Source of the DNA: Arthrobacter sp. | GTDB taxonomy: Bacteria; Actinomycetota; Actinomycetes; Actinomycetales; Micrococcaceae | Assembly: GCF_031179385.1 (NCBI RefSeq) | Contig: NZ_JAPSHV010000014.1 | Coordinates: 1 to 39,726, forward strand | Reading direction: 5' to 3' | Length of the DNA stretch: 39,726 nucleotides | Part shown: positions 7,562-15,961 of the stretch, piece by piece | Position numbering within the stretch: the stretch's first letter is position 1 | How the letters are laid out: each line of letters starts with the position of its first letter | The notes under the pieces: model-generated | Seen by the model: only the letters and a program-made list of their open reading frames with translations | Databases searched by the model: none | Told to the model about the DNA's origin: nothing | Position numbers and translations under genes: made by a program

Positions 7562-8572
7562 ATGAACACCAATAAGAAATTAACAGTACTGGGATCAGCA
7601 GCGGCAATGATGCTCGCGCTGTCAGCCTGCGGCGGCGGGGCAGGAACCGCCGGCGGCGATTCGCAGACCCTGCGGCTCGCACTGAACCAGACGGAAACCC
7701 ACCCCTCCTATATCGCGCTGGACAACCTGGGAAAGAACGTTGAGGAAAGCACCGAAGGGCGCGTGAGCGTTGATGTCTTCGCCAATGAGACCCTGGGTGC
7801 GCAGCAGGAAGCCATCCAGCTGGTCAGCGACGGCACCGTTGACATGGCCGTCGTCTCGGGAACCCAGCTCGAGAACCTGAACCCCGACTTCCAGGTCTTC
7901 AACCTCCCCGGTGTCTTCGACAACGTTGAGCACCAGATGGGAGTTATCGGCGACGACGCGGTAGTAGGCGAGCTCTACAAGTCGCTTGAGGACCAGAACC
8001 TCACTGTTCTCGGAGGTTTCACGCAGGGCACCCGCAGCATCTACAACACCCAGGGACCCGTCAACACGCCGGAGGATCTCGCGGGCAAAAAGATTCGCGT
8101 CCAGGAATCCGACGTGCAGATGAAGATGATCGAGCTTATGGGCGGCGCTCCCACACCGATGGCTTTCGGTGAGGTCTACACCGCGCTCCAGTCGGGCGTG
8201 ATCGACGGGGCGGAGAACAACGAGATCTCCTACCTCACGCAGAAGCACAACGAGGTTGCGAAGTACTTCTCCAACACCAACCACCTTGTCGGCCTAGACT
8301 ACGTCGTCATCAATACTGCCGCTTATGAGGCCATGACCGAAGAGGACCGTGCCGCGTTCGAGGAGCAGTGGGCCGCGGCAGTCGAGGAGCACACCACCCT
8401 GTGGCTGGAGGAAACCGAGAAGGCGCACGCTGACCTCGAAGCCAGCGGCACCGAGTTCAACGACGTCGATGAGGAAGCTTTCAGTTCCGCTCTGGAACCG
8501 CTGATCGAGGAATACGTCGACACCGAGGTGGAACAGGCAATTTACGACGCCGCCCGCGCAGCAGCAGAGTAA
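7562..8572 (+). CDS. dctP: TRAP transporter solute-binding lipoprotein (DctP family)
   Basis: The protein has 336 residues and is the extracytoplasmic receptor of a tripartite ATP-independent transporter, predicted here to bind uronate or a related acid. ATG 7562 follows AGGAAAAGG (7545-7553) and gives a lipoprotein signal with lipobox LSAC (Cys23), typical of Gram-positive TRAP receptors. Family marks are LAGKKIRVQES with the Arg that pairs with the ligand carboxylate, GGAPTPMAFGEVYTALQSGVIDGAENN, and LVGLDYVVIN. The reading frame is open for 75 codons upstream, but that part has no signal-peptide logic. It is followed 4 bp later by dctQ and then dctM. Placement divergent from the uronate operon is the main hint for its substrate. 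Confidence 0.93.
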   Translation: MNTNKKLTVLGSAAAMMLALSACGGGAGTAGGDSQTLRLALNQTETHPSYIALDNLGKNVEESTEGRVSVDVFANETLGAQQEAIQLVSDGTVDMAVVSGTQLENLNPDFQVFNLPGVFDNVEHQMGVIGDDAVVGELYKSLEDQNLTVLGGFTQGTRSIYNTQGPVNTPEDLAGKKIRVQESDVQMKMIELMGGAPTPMAFGEVYTALQSGVIDGAENNEISYLTQKHNEVAKYFSNTNHLVGLDYVVINTAAYEAMTEEDRAAFEEQWAAAVEEHTTLWLEETEKAHADLEASGTEFNDVDEEAFSSALEPLIEEYVDTEVEQAIYDAARAAAE

Positions 8573-8576
8573 CCAA

Positions 8577-9206
8577 ATGGAGAATATGAGCAGCGATCAG
8601 CCAGAAGGAACGGGCAACGATCGGTCAACCACTCCAGAACAGGCTCCGGCTGGGGCGAGCGATGCTCGCCCCTCCGGTGGGCCGGTGGTGGCAGCTCTGG
8701 AGACCACACGACAACTGATCGACCGTGTGTTGGCACTGTTGTGTATAGCGATTTTCGCCGCGTTGGTCATCGTCGTCGCCTGGCAGGTGTTTTCCCGCCA
8801 GGTGCTTGGTGCGCCGGCTACCTGGACCGAGGAATCAGCACGCTACGTCTTCGTCGTCCTGGCGCTGCTCGGTGCCGCATTAGTGTTCTCTGAGCGCGGC
8901 CACATCGCCGTCGAACTACTGGTTAACAAGTTTTCCGTACGCGTGCAGAAGATCGTCGCCCTTGCCGTCGAAGGTTCGATTATCTTCTTCGCCGGATACG
9001 TCATGATCTATGGAGGGCTGGCAGTGGCAGCGAACGCCTGGACCCAGAACATCTCCACGATGCCGGTAAGCGTAGGTCAGGTCTACTTAACCCTGCCGGT
9101 CGCCGGCGCGTTGATCATCTTCTTCGCGGTGTGCCACATAGTGGGCATGTTCGCGGGCACCGAGAAGCCTGTGCCCGAAATCGACATAAACAATCAAGGC
9201 ATCTGA
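8577..9206 (+). CDS. dctQ: TRAP transporter small permease (DctQ family)
   Basis: This 209-residue membrane protein starts 4 bp after dctP. An unusually long hydrophilic N-terminus (about 40 residues, rich in Gly, Pro, Ser) precedes four transmembrane segments, beginning with VLALLCIAIFAALVIVVAWQ. The family motif around WTEESARYVFVVLALLGAA is clear. The subunit pairs with DctM in the membrane. ATG 8577 is used; an ATG at 8586 is also possible, and the only nearby GGAG (8579-8582) is badly spaced for both. The gene ends 7 bp before dctM, consistent with one transcript. Confidence 0.92.
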   Translation: MENMSSDQPEGTGNDRSTTPEQAPAGASDARPSGGPVVAALETTRQLIDRVLALLCIAIFAALVIVVAWQVFSRQVLGAPATWTEESARYVFVVLALLGAALVFSERGHIAVELLVNKFSVRVQKIVALAVEGSIIFFAGYVMIYGGLAVAANAWTQNISTMPVSVGQVYLTLPVAGALIIFFAVCHIVGMFAGTEKPVPEIDINNQGI

Positions 9207-9213
9207 GGTCATC

Positions 9214-10524
9214 ATGGAACCCGTCATTCTCGCCTCGATTGTCCTCGTAGGCGGTTTCATCCTGGCGCTTGCCCTGGGCGCACCCGTTGCTGTCGCGATG
9301 GGCCTTCCTTCGGCCCTAGCTATTGTTGTCCTACTTGGCTGGGACTCGGGCGCCCTCACGTCAGCTCAGCGCCTGTTCACGGCGAGCAACTCCTTCGCCT
9401 TGCTTGCGATTCCATTCTTCATTCTTGCCGGCGGGCTGATGAACACTGGAGGAATCGCGCAACGACTCATCGATCTTGCGCAGGTCATAGCCGGGCGGGT
9501 GCCCGCTTCACTGGCGCAGACGACCGTTGTGTCCAATGCGATGTTCGGTGCGGTATCCGGTGCGTCGGTTGCATCTGCTGCGGCAGTAGGCTCCGTGCTC
9601 TCTCCCCCGATGCGAAAGGCCGGCTACGATCCTGCTTTCTCGGCTGCGGTTAATGCGGCAGCTTCTCCCGCAGGAATGTTGATTCCGCCCAGCAACACTT
9701 TCATCATCTACTCGCTCGTATCGAGCACCTCAGTCGCGGCTCTCTTCATGGCTGGAATCGGCCCCGGTTTGTTATGGGCTCTGGTCTGCATGGCGATGGT
9801 TGCGGTGTACGCGCGCAAACGCCCTGAGCTTCGCGGAGGCGAGCGAGTTACCTTGCGCCAAGGCGCCGCTGTGTTGGTGCGTGCTATCCCGGCCCTGCTC
9901 ATGATCGTTATTGTCATTGGCGGGATTCTCACCGGGTTCTTCACCGCTACGGAGTCATCCGTCGTCGCAGTACTGTATTCCCTGGTCCTGGGCATAGTTC
10001 AGAAGACCCTGCCTGTGCGCGCGCTGCCCTCAATTACCCTTGAGGCGGCGAAGACAACGGCGATCGTCATGCTGCTTATCGGCGTATCGGGCATTCTGGC
10101 CTGGGTGATGTCTTTCGCCCGTGTGCCCGTGCTCGTCGCTGACGCGCTCCTTGGCCTCACTGACAATACCGTTGTCCTTCTCATTCTGATCATGATCATT
10201 CTGCTCCTGGTGGGCACCGTGATGGACCCGACCCCGGCAATCTTGATCTTCACGCCGATTTTCTTGCCGATCGTCATTCAGCTCGGAGTCGATCCGATTC
10301 ATTTCGGAGCCATGATGGTGTTCAACATGTGCTTGGGGAACATCTCGCCGCCTGTGGGTAACAACCTCTTCGTAGCCGCAAGAGTGGCGGGCGTTCGTAT
10401 TGAACCAATGATCACTCGGATCATGCCCTTCTTCTGGGCACTTACCGTCGCGCTATTCATTGTCGCTTTCGTCCCTCAGTTATCGATGTGGCTACCGACC
10501 GTCATGGGCCTTGTAACGCCGTAA
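9214..10524 (+). CDS. dctM: TRAP transporter large permease (DctM family)
   Basis: The protein has 436 residues, full length for the ion-coupled transport subunit, and about 12 hydrophobic segments. Typical stretches are LALGAPVAVAMGLPSAL, FFILAGGLMNTGGIAQRLI, SNAMFGAVSGASVASAAAVGS, NAAASPAGMLIPPSN and the C-terminal MDPTPAILIFTPIFLPIV with NMCLGNISPPVGNNLFVAARV. ATG 9214 has TGAGGT upstream. The gene closes the dctPQM operon and is followed by a strong hairpin. A decayed relative of its C-terminal third lies at 17581-18065. Confidence 0.95.
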   Translation: MEPVILASIVLVGGFILALALGAPVAVAMGLPSALAIVVLLGWDSGALTSAQRLFTASNSFALLAIPFFILAGGLMNTGGIAQRLIDLAQVIAGRVPASLAQTTVVSNAMFGAVSGASVASAAAVGSVLSPPMRKAGYDPAFSAAVNAAASPAGMLIPPSNTFIIYSLVSSTSVAALFMAGIGPGLLWALVCMAMVAVYARKRPELRGGERVTLRQGAAVLVRAIPALLMIVIVIGGILTGFFTATESSVVAVLYSLVLGIVQKTLPVRALPSITLEAAKTTAIVMLLIGVSGILAWVMSFARVPVLVADALLGLTDNTVVLLILIMIILLLVGTVMDPTPAILIFTPIFLPIVIQLGVDPIHFGAMMVFNMCLGNISPPVGNNLFVAARVAGVRIEPMITRIMPFFWALTVALFIVAFVPQLSMWLPTVMGLVTP

Positions 10525-10552
10525 CGCCGCCAAGGGCCCGATCGTTCGAACG

Positions 10553-10596
10553 CGCCGGAATGGTGCAGGTTCACTTAGACCTGCTCCATTCCGGCG
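10553..10596. terminator. Hairpin between dctM and lysR
   Basis: An 18-bp stem (CGCCGGAATGG and GCAGGT paired with ACCTGC and CCATTCCGGCG, with one internal T/T mismatch) closes an 8-nt loop. It lies 28 bp after dctM and 21 bp before the end of the convergent lysR gene, so it can serve both. No clear T-run follows. Confidence 0.75.
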
Positions 10597-10617
10597 GGTT
10601 CGGACGTGCCGGCGCTA

Positions 10618-11508
10618 TCAGTCTTTGCTGTTCTCGAGGGCCACACTCAGGAAGGCTCGTGCGGCGGGACTCAGCAACCCGGGACGTTGCACCACGTCGA
10701 TCGATAGAGATTCTTTGATGTCGAGATCCCGCACTGTGAGTCCTGCTGAAGTCGCCAGATCGCGCCAAGACTCGGCCACGACTGCTATTCCCACTCCTGC
10801 CAGTACCAGAGGCAGGAGGGCTTCGCGGTGCTCAATTTCGACGACAGCTACGCTTCGCTCGGCAGCGGCGAGAACCTCCTCAGCGGCCCGGCGCATTCCG
10901 GTTCCTGTTTGCCCAACAATCAACCGGGCATCCGACAGATCCTTCGGCCGTACAGGCCCATTGCCGGGATGCAGCGCAGCGCCATTGCGGGCGACACATA
11001 TATAACGGTGGCACTGCAACGGATGAAGGGTCAGATCGGTGGGTGGAAGCAGCGTTGGTGGACGGGCGATCAGTCCCAGTTCCGCATTGCCGGTCCGAAG
11101 CGCGGAAGCGACATCGTCGGTGGTATCTGCTGAGCGGACACGGACCTGGACTCCTGGATAAAGGGTGAGAAACTGACCCACCAACTGAGCTAAGGGACTA
11201 ACGGCCTGTGAGGGCATGCAGCTCAGCACCAGTCGACCGCCCCTCAGCCCATGGACTGCATCGACGGATGAGCGAGCAAGATCCATGCCATGCAGGACTT
11301 CCCTGGCCGCCGGCACGAGCGCCTCTCCCGCTGCTGTAAGCACCAGCCTGCGACCCGCCCGGTGGAACAGCGGTGTCCGAAGTTCAGTCTCCAAACCTCG
11401 CAAAGCATGAGAGATGGAGGGCTGAGCAACCAGCAGGGCGTCCGCAGCGCGGTGAACTCCACCCTCGTCCACGATCGCCAAAAAGTAGCGCAACTGACGT
11501 ACATCCAT
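10618..11508 (-). CDS. LysR-family transcriptional regulator of the tartrate-type module
   Basis: The protein has 296 residues. The N-terminal winged helix-turn-helix is MDVRQLRYFLAIVDEGGVHR followed by LLVAQPSISHALRGLE; the effector domain has LVLSCMPSQAVSPLA and VLAGVGIAVV. ATG 11508 was preferred to an upstream start because GAGGA lies 7 bp before it and the family normally begins at this point. It is divergent from the gntP-like transporter, the classic LysR layout, with a LysR box (11523-11541) covering its own start region. It likely activates the transporter-dehydrogenase-kinase genes with a hydroxy-acid co-inducer; the inducer is inferred from context. Confidence 0.9.
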   Translation of the reverse strand: MDVRQLRYFLAIVDEGGVHRAADALLVAQPSISHALRGLETELRTPLFHRAGRRLVLTAAGEALVPAAREVLHGMDLARSSVDAVHGLRGGRLVLSCMPSQAVSPLAQLVGQFLTLYPGVQVRVRSADTTDDVASALRTGNAELGLIARPPTLLPPTDLTLHPLQCHRYICVARNGAALHPGNGPVRPKDLSDARLIVGQTGTGMRRAAEEVLAAAERSVAVVEIEHREALLPLVLAGVGIAVVAESWRDLATSAGLTVRDLDIKESLSIDVVQRPGLLSPAARAFLSVALENSKD

Positions 11509-11522
11509 GCGGCAATCCTCAC

Positions 11523-11541
11523 TGATAGTCAACGTCTATCA
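11523..11541. promoter_or_regulatory. LysR box
   Basis: A perfect inverted repeat TGATAG-N7-CTATCA, which includes the T-N11-A pattern of LysR-type sites, lies 15 bp upstream of the lysR ATG. A second inverted repeat CCAAG-N12-CTTGG (11543-11564) follows directly toward the divergent gene. Together these look like recognition and activation sites for autoregulation and divergent control. Confidence 0.65.
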
Positions 11542-11667
11542 ACCAAGCACATTTTAGGTCTTGGAACTTCTCATCTGTGACGTGCTTCACTGGATCGACC
11601 TGAACTTTTCAACCCTGGTGTGAGTATCAACCCACTCGGGATCAACGATGATTCTGGAGCAACTCCC

Positions 11668-13095
11668 GTGAATGTCACTCTTCTTCTCACAGCGATCGCC
11701 ATAGTCGGCATCGTCTTGCTCATCACCGCTTTACGCGTCCCTCCGATCTTTGCCCTGCTGGTCGGTACGTTCTTCCTCGGCCTGACGACCATCGGCGCAG
11801 GCGCCACTCCAGGTGCTGTCACCGGAGGCTTCGGTGAGGTTATGGCCGAGATCGGACTGCTTGTCAGCTTCGGCGTGATTATGGGATCTCTGATCACCAA
11901 AACCGGAGCGCTGCAAGGTCTCATCGAAGCACTGATGCGGACCTTCGGCGCTAAACGATTGCCCTACATCTTCACTCTCTCCCTCAGCTCAATCTTCACG
12001 TCCATCTACTCCGACGTGGTCCTCGTCCTGACCGCCCCCATGGCCAAACGCATCGCACCGCAACTGGGCAAGCGCGGTATCGCACTGATGGGCGGCGCGC
12101 TGACTGCAGGTATTGAAGTAGGACTCGTTTTCGTCGTCCCCGGTGTTGCCGCGTTGGCAGTGGCCGGCCTCCTCGGCGTCCCCCTGGGCGAGATGTTCGT
12201 ATGGGGCATCGTCATCGGACTTCCGACTGCCTTCCTCACCATGTTCATCTTCAACCTGCTGGCGAAACGTGCCCTGAGGTGGAGTCCGGAGAAGGATGAG
12301 CTCGCCGCTGAAATCGGTGGATTCGACGATTCCTCGACAGGTGCCGGTGGCATTGCCCTCCACCAGGAAGGCCAAAGAGACGGCGAGCATCGCAGCGAGA
12401 TGAAGCCTGCGCCAGTCGGCACCCTTGAGGCCGAATCAGCAGCAGTCTGCAAGCTGCCCCTGCCCCTTGCGCTAGCGCCCGTGGTCGTCACCCTCGCACT
12501 GGTCGCAGCCGGAGCGCTCCTTGGAACGCTGAATGTCGAAAGCACGTTCCTTGGCTTCATCACCGATCCCGTGTTCGCCATGTTCCTAGGAGCGTCCTCG
12601 TCCTACCTGCTGGCCTGCCGGACGGCTCCCCGGGCGGAAGTGGACAAAGAGGTGGCCGCAGGCCTGGTCACCTGCGGACCGATCCTCGTTCTCAGCGGCG
12701 TCAGCGGATCTCTTGGTGCCGTCATCGAACAGTCGGGGTTGGCCGACATCCTCTCCGGGTACTTCACCTCAAGCATCCTGCCTCCGCTGCTGTTGGTCTG
12801 GGTGATTGCGGCGGTCCTTCACATTGCGCTGGGCTCCATTTCCATCTCGGCCATCACAGCCGCAGGAATCCTGGCGCCGATCGCCGGCAGCCTGGGTGTT
12901 CCTTTGGTCCTCGTTGCGCTTGCCGCCGGATCAGGTGCACTCTTCCTGCCGCACGTGAGCAGCAACTTCTTCTGGATGTTCAAGGAGATGCTGGGTCTCT
13001 CAACCCGTGGAACCTTCAAGACCCACACCGTTGCCATGAGCCTGGCTTCCGTGGTTTCGCTGGTTCTCATCCTTGGCCTGGGCTTCATCCTCTGA
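11668..13095 (+). CDS. GntP-family sugar-acid/H+ symporter
   Basis: This polytopic membrane protein is 475 residues from GTG 11668. That start has TGGAG with good spacing; an in-frame GTG at 11620 would add 16 residues but has no ribosome-binding site. Family features are the N-terminal hydrophobic pair, SLSSIFTSIYSDVVLVLTAP, the HIALGSISISAITAAGI segment and the C-terminal LPHVSSNFFWMFKEML followed by TFKTHTV, all close to gluconate permeases. A hydrophilic loop of roughly 60 residues in mid-protein (about residues 205-260) is longer than usual. With tartrate/D-malate dehydrogenase and glycerate kinase downstream, tartrate, glycerate or D-malate is a more likely substrate than gluconate. Confidence 0.87.
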   Translation: MNVTLLLTAIAIVGIVLLITALRVPPIFALLVGTFFLGLTTIGAGATPGAVTGGFGEVMAEIGLLVSFGVIMGSLITKTGALQGLIEALMRTFGAKRLPYIFTLSLSSIFTSIYSDVVLVLTAPMAKRIAPQLGKRGIALMGGALTAGIEVGLVFVVPGVAALAVAGLLGVPLGEMFVWGIVIGLPTAFLTMFIFNLLAKRALRWSPEKDELAAEIGGFDDSSTGAGGIALHQEGQRDGEHRSEMKPAPVGTLEAESAAVCKLPLPLALAPVVVTLALVAAGALLGTLNVESTFLGFITDPVFAMFLGASSSYLLACRTAPRAEVDKEVAAGLVTCGPILVLSGVSGSLGAVIEQSGLADILSGYFTSSILPPLLLVWVIAAVLHIALGSISISAITAAGILAPIAGSLGVPLVLVALAAGSGALFLPHVSSNFFWMFKEMLGLSTRGTFKTHTVAMSLASVVSLVLILGLGFIL

Positions 13096-13161
13096 TCCCA
13101 GCTTCTACACGCGACTACGAACAGCTGCAAGTTCCCTGAAAGAAAAGGTAGATCAAACATC

Positions 13162-14265
13162 ATGACCAGAACACACCGGATTGCCGTCATCGCCGGCGAC
13201 GGAATCGGACAGGAAGTAGTTCCCGAAGGCCTGCGTACCCTCGAAGCCGCCGCGGAAGCCTATGACTTTGAACTGAAGACAACGGAATTTGACTACGCGA
13301 ACGCGGACTATTACCTGAAGCACGGAAAGATGCTCCCCGACAACTGGTTCGAGGAACTCAGTACCTTCGACGCCATTTTCTTCGGAGCAGTCGGGTGGCC
13401 GGAGATCGTGCCTGATCACATCTCGCTCTGGGGCAGTCTCCTCCAGTTCCGTAGGCACTTCGACCAGTACGTCAGCTTGCGTCCCGTGAAGCTATTGGCG
13501 GGCATGGACAGTCCACTCGCCGGTCGCAAGCCCGGCGACGTCGACTTCTACGTCGTCCGCGAAAATACCGAGGGTGAGTACTCCAGCATCGGCGGGAAAA
13601 TCTTCGAAGGCACTGACCGCGAAACCGTGATTCAGGAAACCGTCATGACCCGCACGGGCGTGGACCGCATCCTGAAATACGCGTTCGACCTCGCTCAGAG
13701 CAGGCCAAGAAAACATCTCACCTCAGCGACCAAGAGCAACGGCATCTCCATCTCGATGCCGTACTGGGACGAGCGTGTGGAAGAAATGGCCAAGGGGTTC
13801 AATGAATTGAAAGTGGACAAGTACCACATCGACATACTCACGGCGAACTTCGTCATGCACCCGGACTGGTTCGACGTCGTGGTTGCCAGCAACCTTTTCG
13901 GTGACATCCTCTCCGACCTGGGTCCAGCATGCACCGGGACCATTGGAATTGCGCCCAGCGGCAACATCAACCCCGAACGCAAATTCCCGAGCCTCTTCGA
14001 ACCGGTACACGGATCCGCTCCGGATATCGCAGGCAAAGGAATCGCCAACCCGGTCGGACAGATCTGGAGCGCCGCCATGATGCTGGAACATCTCGGCGAA
14101 ACGTCGGCGGCGGCAGGCGTACAGCGCGGTTTCGAAGACGTTCTGGCTCGCGGGGACAAAGCCGTTCTCACCCCCGACCTTGGCGGAAAAGCCACCACTG
14201 AAGTCCTCGGCAAGAGCATCAGCGACGAAATCAAAGCAGCAGCCCTCGCGGGCGTCGGCAAATAG
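13162..14265 (+). CDS. Tartrate dehydrogenase/decarboxylase or D-malate dehydrogenase
   Basis: This 367-residue NAD-dependent beta-decarboxylating dehydrogenase belongs to the isocitrate/isopropylmalate dehydrogenase family. Signatures are IAVIAGDGIGQEVVPEG, LRPVKLL, FYVVRENTEGEYS and NLFGDILSDLGPACTGTIG, then EPVHGSAPDIAGKGIANP. FGAVGWPEIVPDHISLWG and FRRHFDQYVSLRP are typical of the TtuC/DmlA group. Such enzymes convert L- or meso-tartrate to D-glycerate and CO2, or oxidise D-malate to pyruvate. The next gene, glycerate kinase, favours the tartrate role. ATG 13162 is preceded by AAGAAAAGG. It is 66 bp from the transporter gene and probably cotranscribed. Confidence 0.9.
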   Translation: MTRTHRIAVIAGDGIGQEVVPEGLRTLEAAAEAYDFELKTTEFDYANADYYLKHGKMLPDNWFEELSTFDAIFFGAVGWPEIVPDHISLWGSLLQFRRHFDQYVSLRPVKLLAGMDSPLAGRKPGDVDFYVVRENTEGEYSSIGGKIFEGTDRETVIQETVMTRTGVDRILKYAFDLAQSRPRKHLTSATKSNGISISMPYWDERVEEMAKGFNELKVDKYHIDILTANFVMHPDWFDVVVASNLFGDILSDLGPACTGTIGIAPSGNINPERKFPSLFEPVHGSAPDIAGKGIANPVGQIWSAAMMLEHLGETSAAAGVQRGFEDVLARGDKAVLTPDLGGKATTEVLGKSISDEIKAAALAGVGK

Positions 14266-14327
14266 CCCTCCCGGCGAGCTCTCAACCTATCGGAGACCGC
14301 CATCGGATGCTTCCCCAGTAGCACCGC

Positions 14328-14357
14328 AGGAGGTGGATCCGCCCGGTTCCACCTCCT
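14328..14357 (+). terminator. Hairpin in front of the glycerate kinase gene
   Basis: A perfect 10-bp stem AGGAGGTGGA/TCCACCTCCT with a 10-nt loop lies between the dehydrogenase and kinase genes. It has no T-run, so it may be a weak terminator, an mRNA-processing barrier, or a structure that hides the strong AGGAGGT element in its left arm. Which of these applies cannot be decided from sequence. Confidence 0.5.
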
Positions 14358-14383
14358 TCATATGTCTGACGGAGACCCCATAC

Positions 14384-15586
14384 ATGAACGTCCTGAACTG
14401 TACGTCTTCAGCAAGTGTGAACACCTTCCGCGTCCTCCTGGCTCCTGACAAGTTCAAGGGGACACTGAGCGCTTGCGAGGTGGTCTCATTCCTAAAGACC
14501 GGCTTGGAATCCGCTCAAAACGACGTCACTGTCTCGTGCCGCCGTTTACCACTGGCCGACGGTGGAGACGGTAGCGTCCAAGCGGCCCTTATGGCTGGCT
14601 TCCACCCACTCAAGATCCCGGTGGCCGGACCGACAGGCATCCCCACAGAAACGACCCTGGCGCTCAACTCCTCGACTGCGGTAGTGGAAGTGGCCACGAC
14701 TGTTGGGCTGCAAATGCTGCCTGCTAATCAGCCGGCACCCCTGCACAGCAGCAGCGGTGGCTTCGGGGAAGCCGTCTCAGCTGCCTACGCCAGCGGCGTC
14801 CAGCAAATTGTTCTGGCACTTGGCGGTAGTGCTACCACCGACGGCGGAGCCGGGATGCTCAGTGCGCTGGGCGCCCGGTTCTTCGATGGCGAAGGAACAG
14901 CGATTGTGCCTTCGGGCGGAACTTTGAAGGACATTGCATGGATCGATGTCAGCGGGCTAATCGACCTCTCGAAAGTGGATCTGATTGCAGCAAGCGATGT
15001 GCAGAATCCGTTGCTGGGTGCTGCCGGTGCGGCCGCGATCTACGGCCCTCAGAAAGGGGCAACGCCCACTGATGTGGTTCTGCTTGAGCAAGGACTCGCT
15101 CATCTCGCGAGGCGTCTCGACGAAGCAGGGCTACCCGGGACGTCTTACGCGAATGCCACTGGCGCGGGTAGCGCTGGAGGGCTCGGCTACGCTGCACAAC
15201 TGCTAGGGGCACGCCTGGTTTCCGGCGCCGAATTTTTCATGGATCTGCTCGGCTTCGACCAAGCATTGGAGGCCTGCGACCTCGTCATCACCGGTGAAGG
15301 GAAGATGGATGAACAGACCCTCGCGGGGAAGCTTCCGCTCGTCGTCGCCCGCCGAGCGCTACCGGTGCCGGTGATCGCAGTGGTGGGCCATAACGTCCTC
15401 GACCGGGACCAGTTGCCGGAACACAACATTGAGAAAATCTACTCCCTCAGCGGTATGACCAATCTGGACACCTCTGCAGATGCGGTGCTATCGGCATACT
15501 TTCTCAGCGCGATAGGACAGCAAATCGCTCGTACGCTCAACCGTGCTCAACACGTGTCGACGGTCTCGGCAATGAACCTCATGTAG
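14384..15586 (+). CDS. glxK: Glycerate kinase (GlxK/GarK type)
   Basis: The protein has 400 residues, a little longer than the family norm because of a short N-terminal lead. It phosphorylates D-glycerate (this class usually gives 2-phosphoglycerate), feeding lower glycolysis. Signatures in order are APDKFKGTLSA, LPLADGGDGSV, LALGGSATTDGGAGMLSALGA, AAIYGPQKGATP, GAGSAGGLGYAAQLLGA and TGEGKMDEQTLAGKLP. ATG 14384 has GGAG about 10 bp upstream; a GTG about 11 codons later would match the usual family length better. It completes the tartrate-type route after the dehydrogenase. A strong hairpin at 15813-15850 closes the unit. Confidence 0.93.
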   Translation: MNVLNCTSSASVNTFRVLLAPDKFKGTLSACEVVSFLKTGLESAQNDVTVSCRRLPLADGGDGSVQAALMAGFHPLKIPVAGPTGIPTETTLALNSSTAVVEVATTVGLQMLPANQPAPLHSSSGGFGEAVSAAYASGVQQIVLALGGSATTDGGAGMLSALGARFFDGEGTAIVPSGGTLKDIAWIDVSGLIDLSKVDLIAASDVQNPLLGAAGAAAIYGPQKGATPTDVVLLEQGLAHLARRLDEAGLPGTSYANATGAGSAGGLGYAAQLLGARLVSGAEFFMDLLGFDQALEACDLVITGEGKMDEQTLAGKLPLVVARRALPVPVIAVVGHNVLDRDQLPEHNIEKIYSLSGMTNLDTSADAVLSAYFLSAIGQQIARTLNRAQHVSTVSAMNLM

Positions 15587-15961
15587 GGAAGGCGCTAGGT
15601 CCAAGCACGCGCTGCTGCTTTCTCTCCACGGAGGGAGGCTGTGCGTTTAGGTACACCCATACGCGACAGGGGAGGGTCATCGATCTGGTGTGGCGTTAGG
15701 GTGAAGCTCGGGTCGTTGGCATCGCTTGTGGTTAGAAGTCCAGACGAGGCGCCCCACACCCGCACGGGGAGCGCAGGACGACGGTCCATATGCAGCGGGG
15801 TGGCGCGAGGAGCCTCAGTCAGGGTCGGCAAACGCTGACCCTGACTGAGGTGTTTATCTGAGCCTGCCGCTCGGTTGCTCGGACCGGTTCGCCAGTAGGA
15901 CGTCCTCGTTACGTGAAGAAGGGATGACCGGAAGGTCATGGCCCTTGAAAGCAATGTGATG
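15587..15961. other. Non-coding spacer between glxK and the truncated dctA
   Basis: I see no gene here. Short frames exist on both strands but lack ribosome-binding sites and family signatures. The notable element is the hairpin at 15813-15850. Confidence 0.5.
15813..15850. terminator. Strong bidirectional terminator
   Basis: A 14-bp perfect stem (CCTCAGTCAGGGTC paired with GACCCTGACTGAGG) is extended by two more pairs after a mismatch and closes a short AAAC loop. It is followed on the plus strand by TGTTTATC. It lies between the convergent glxK and dctA-like genes. Confidence 0.8.

Noticed and set aside
15595-15954. Minus-strand frame of 119 codons after glxK
   Set aside because: It spans a strong terminator hairpin, has no ribosome-binding site and no recognisable motif.
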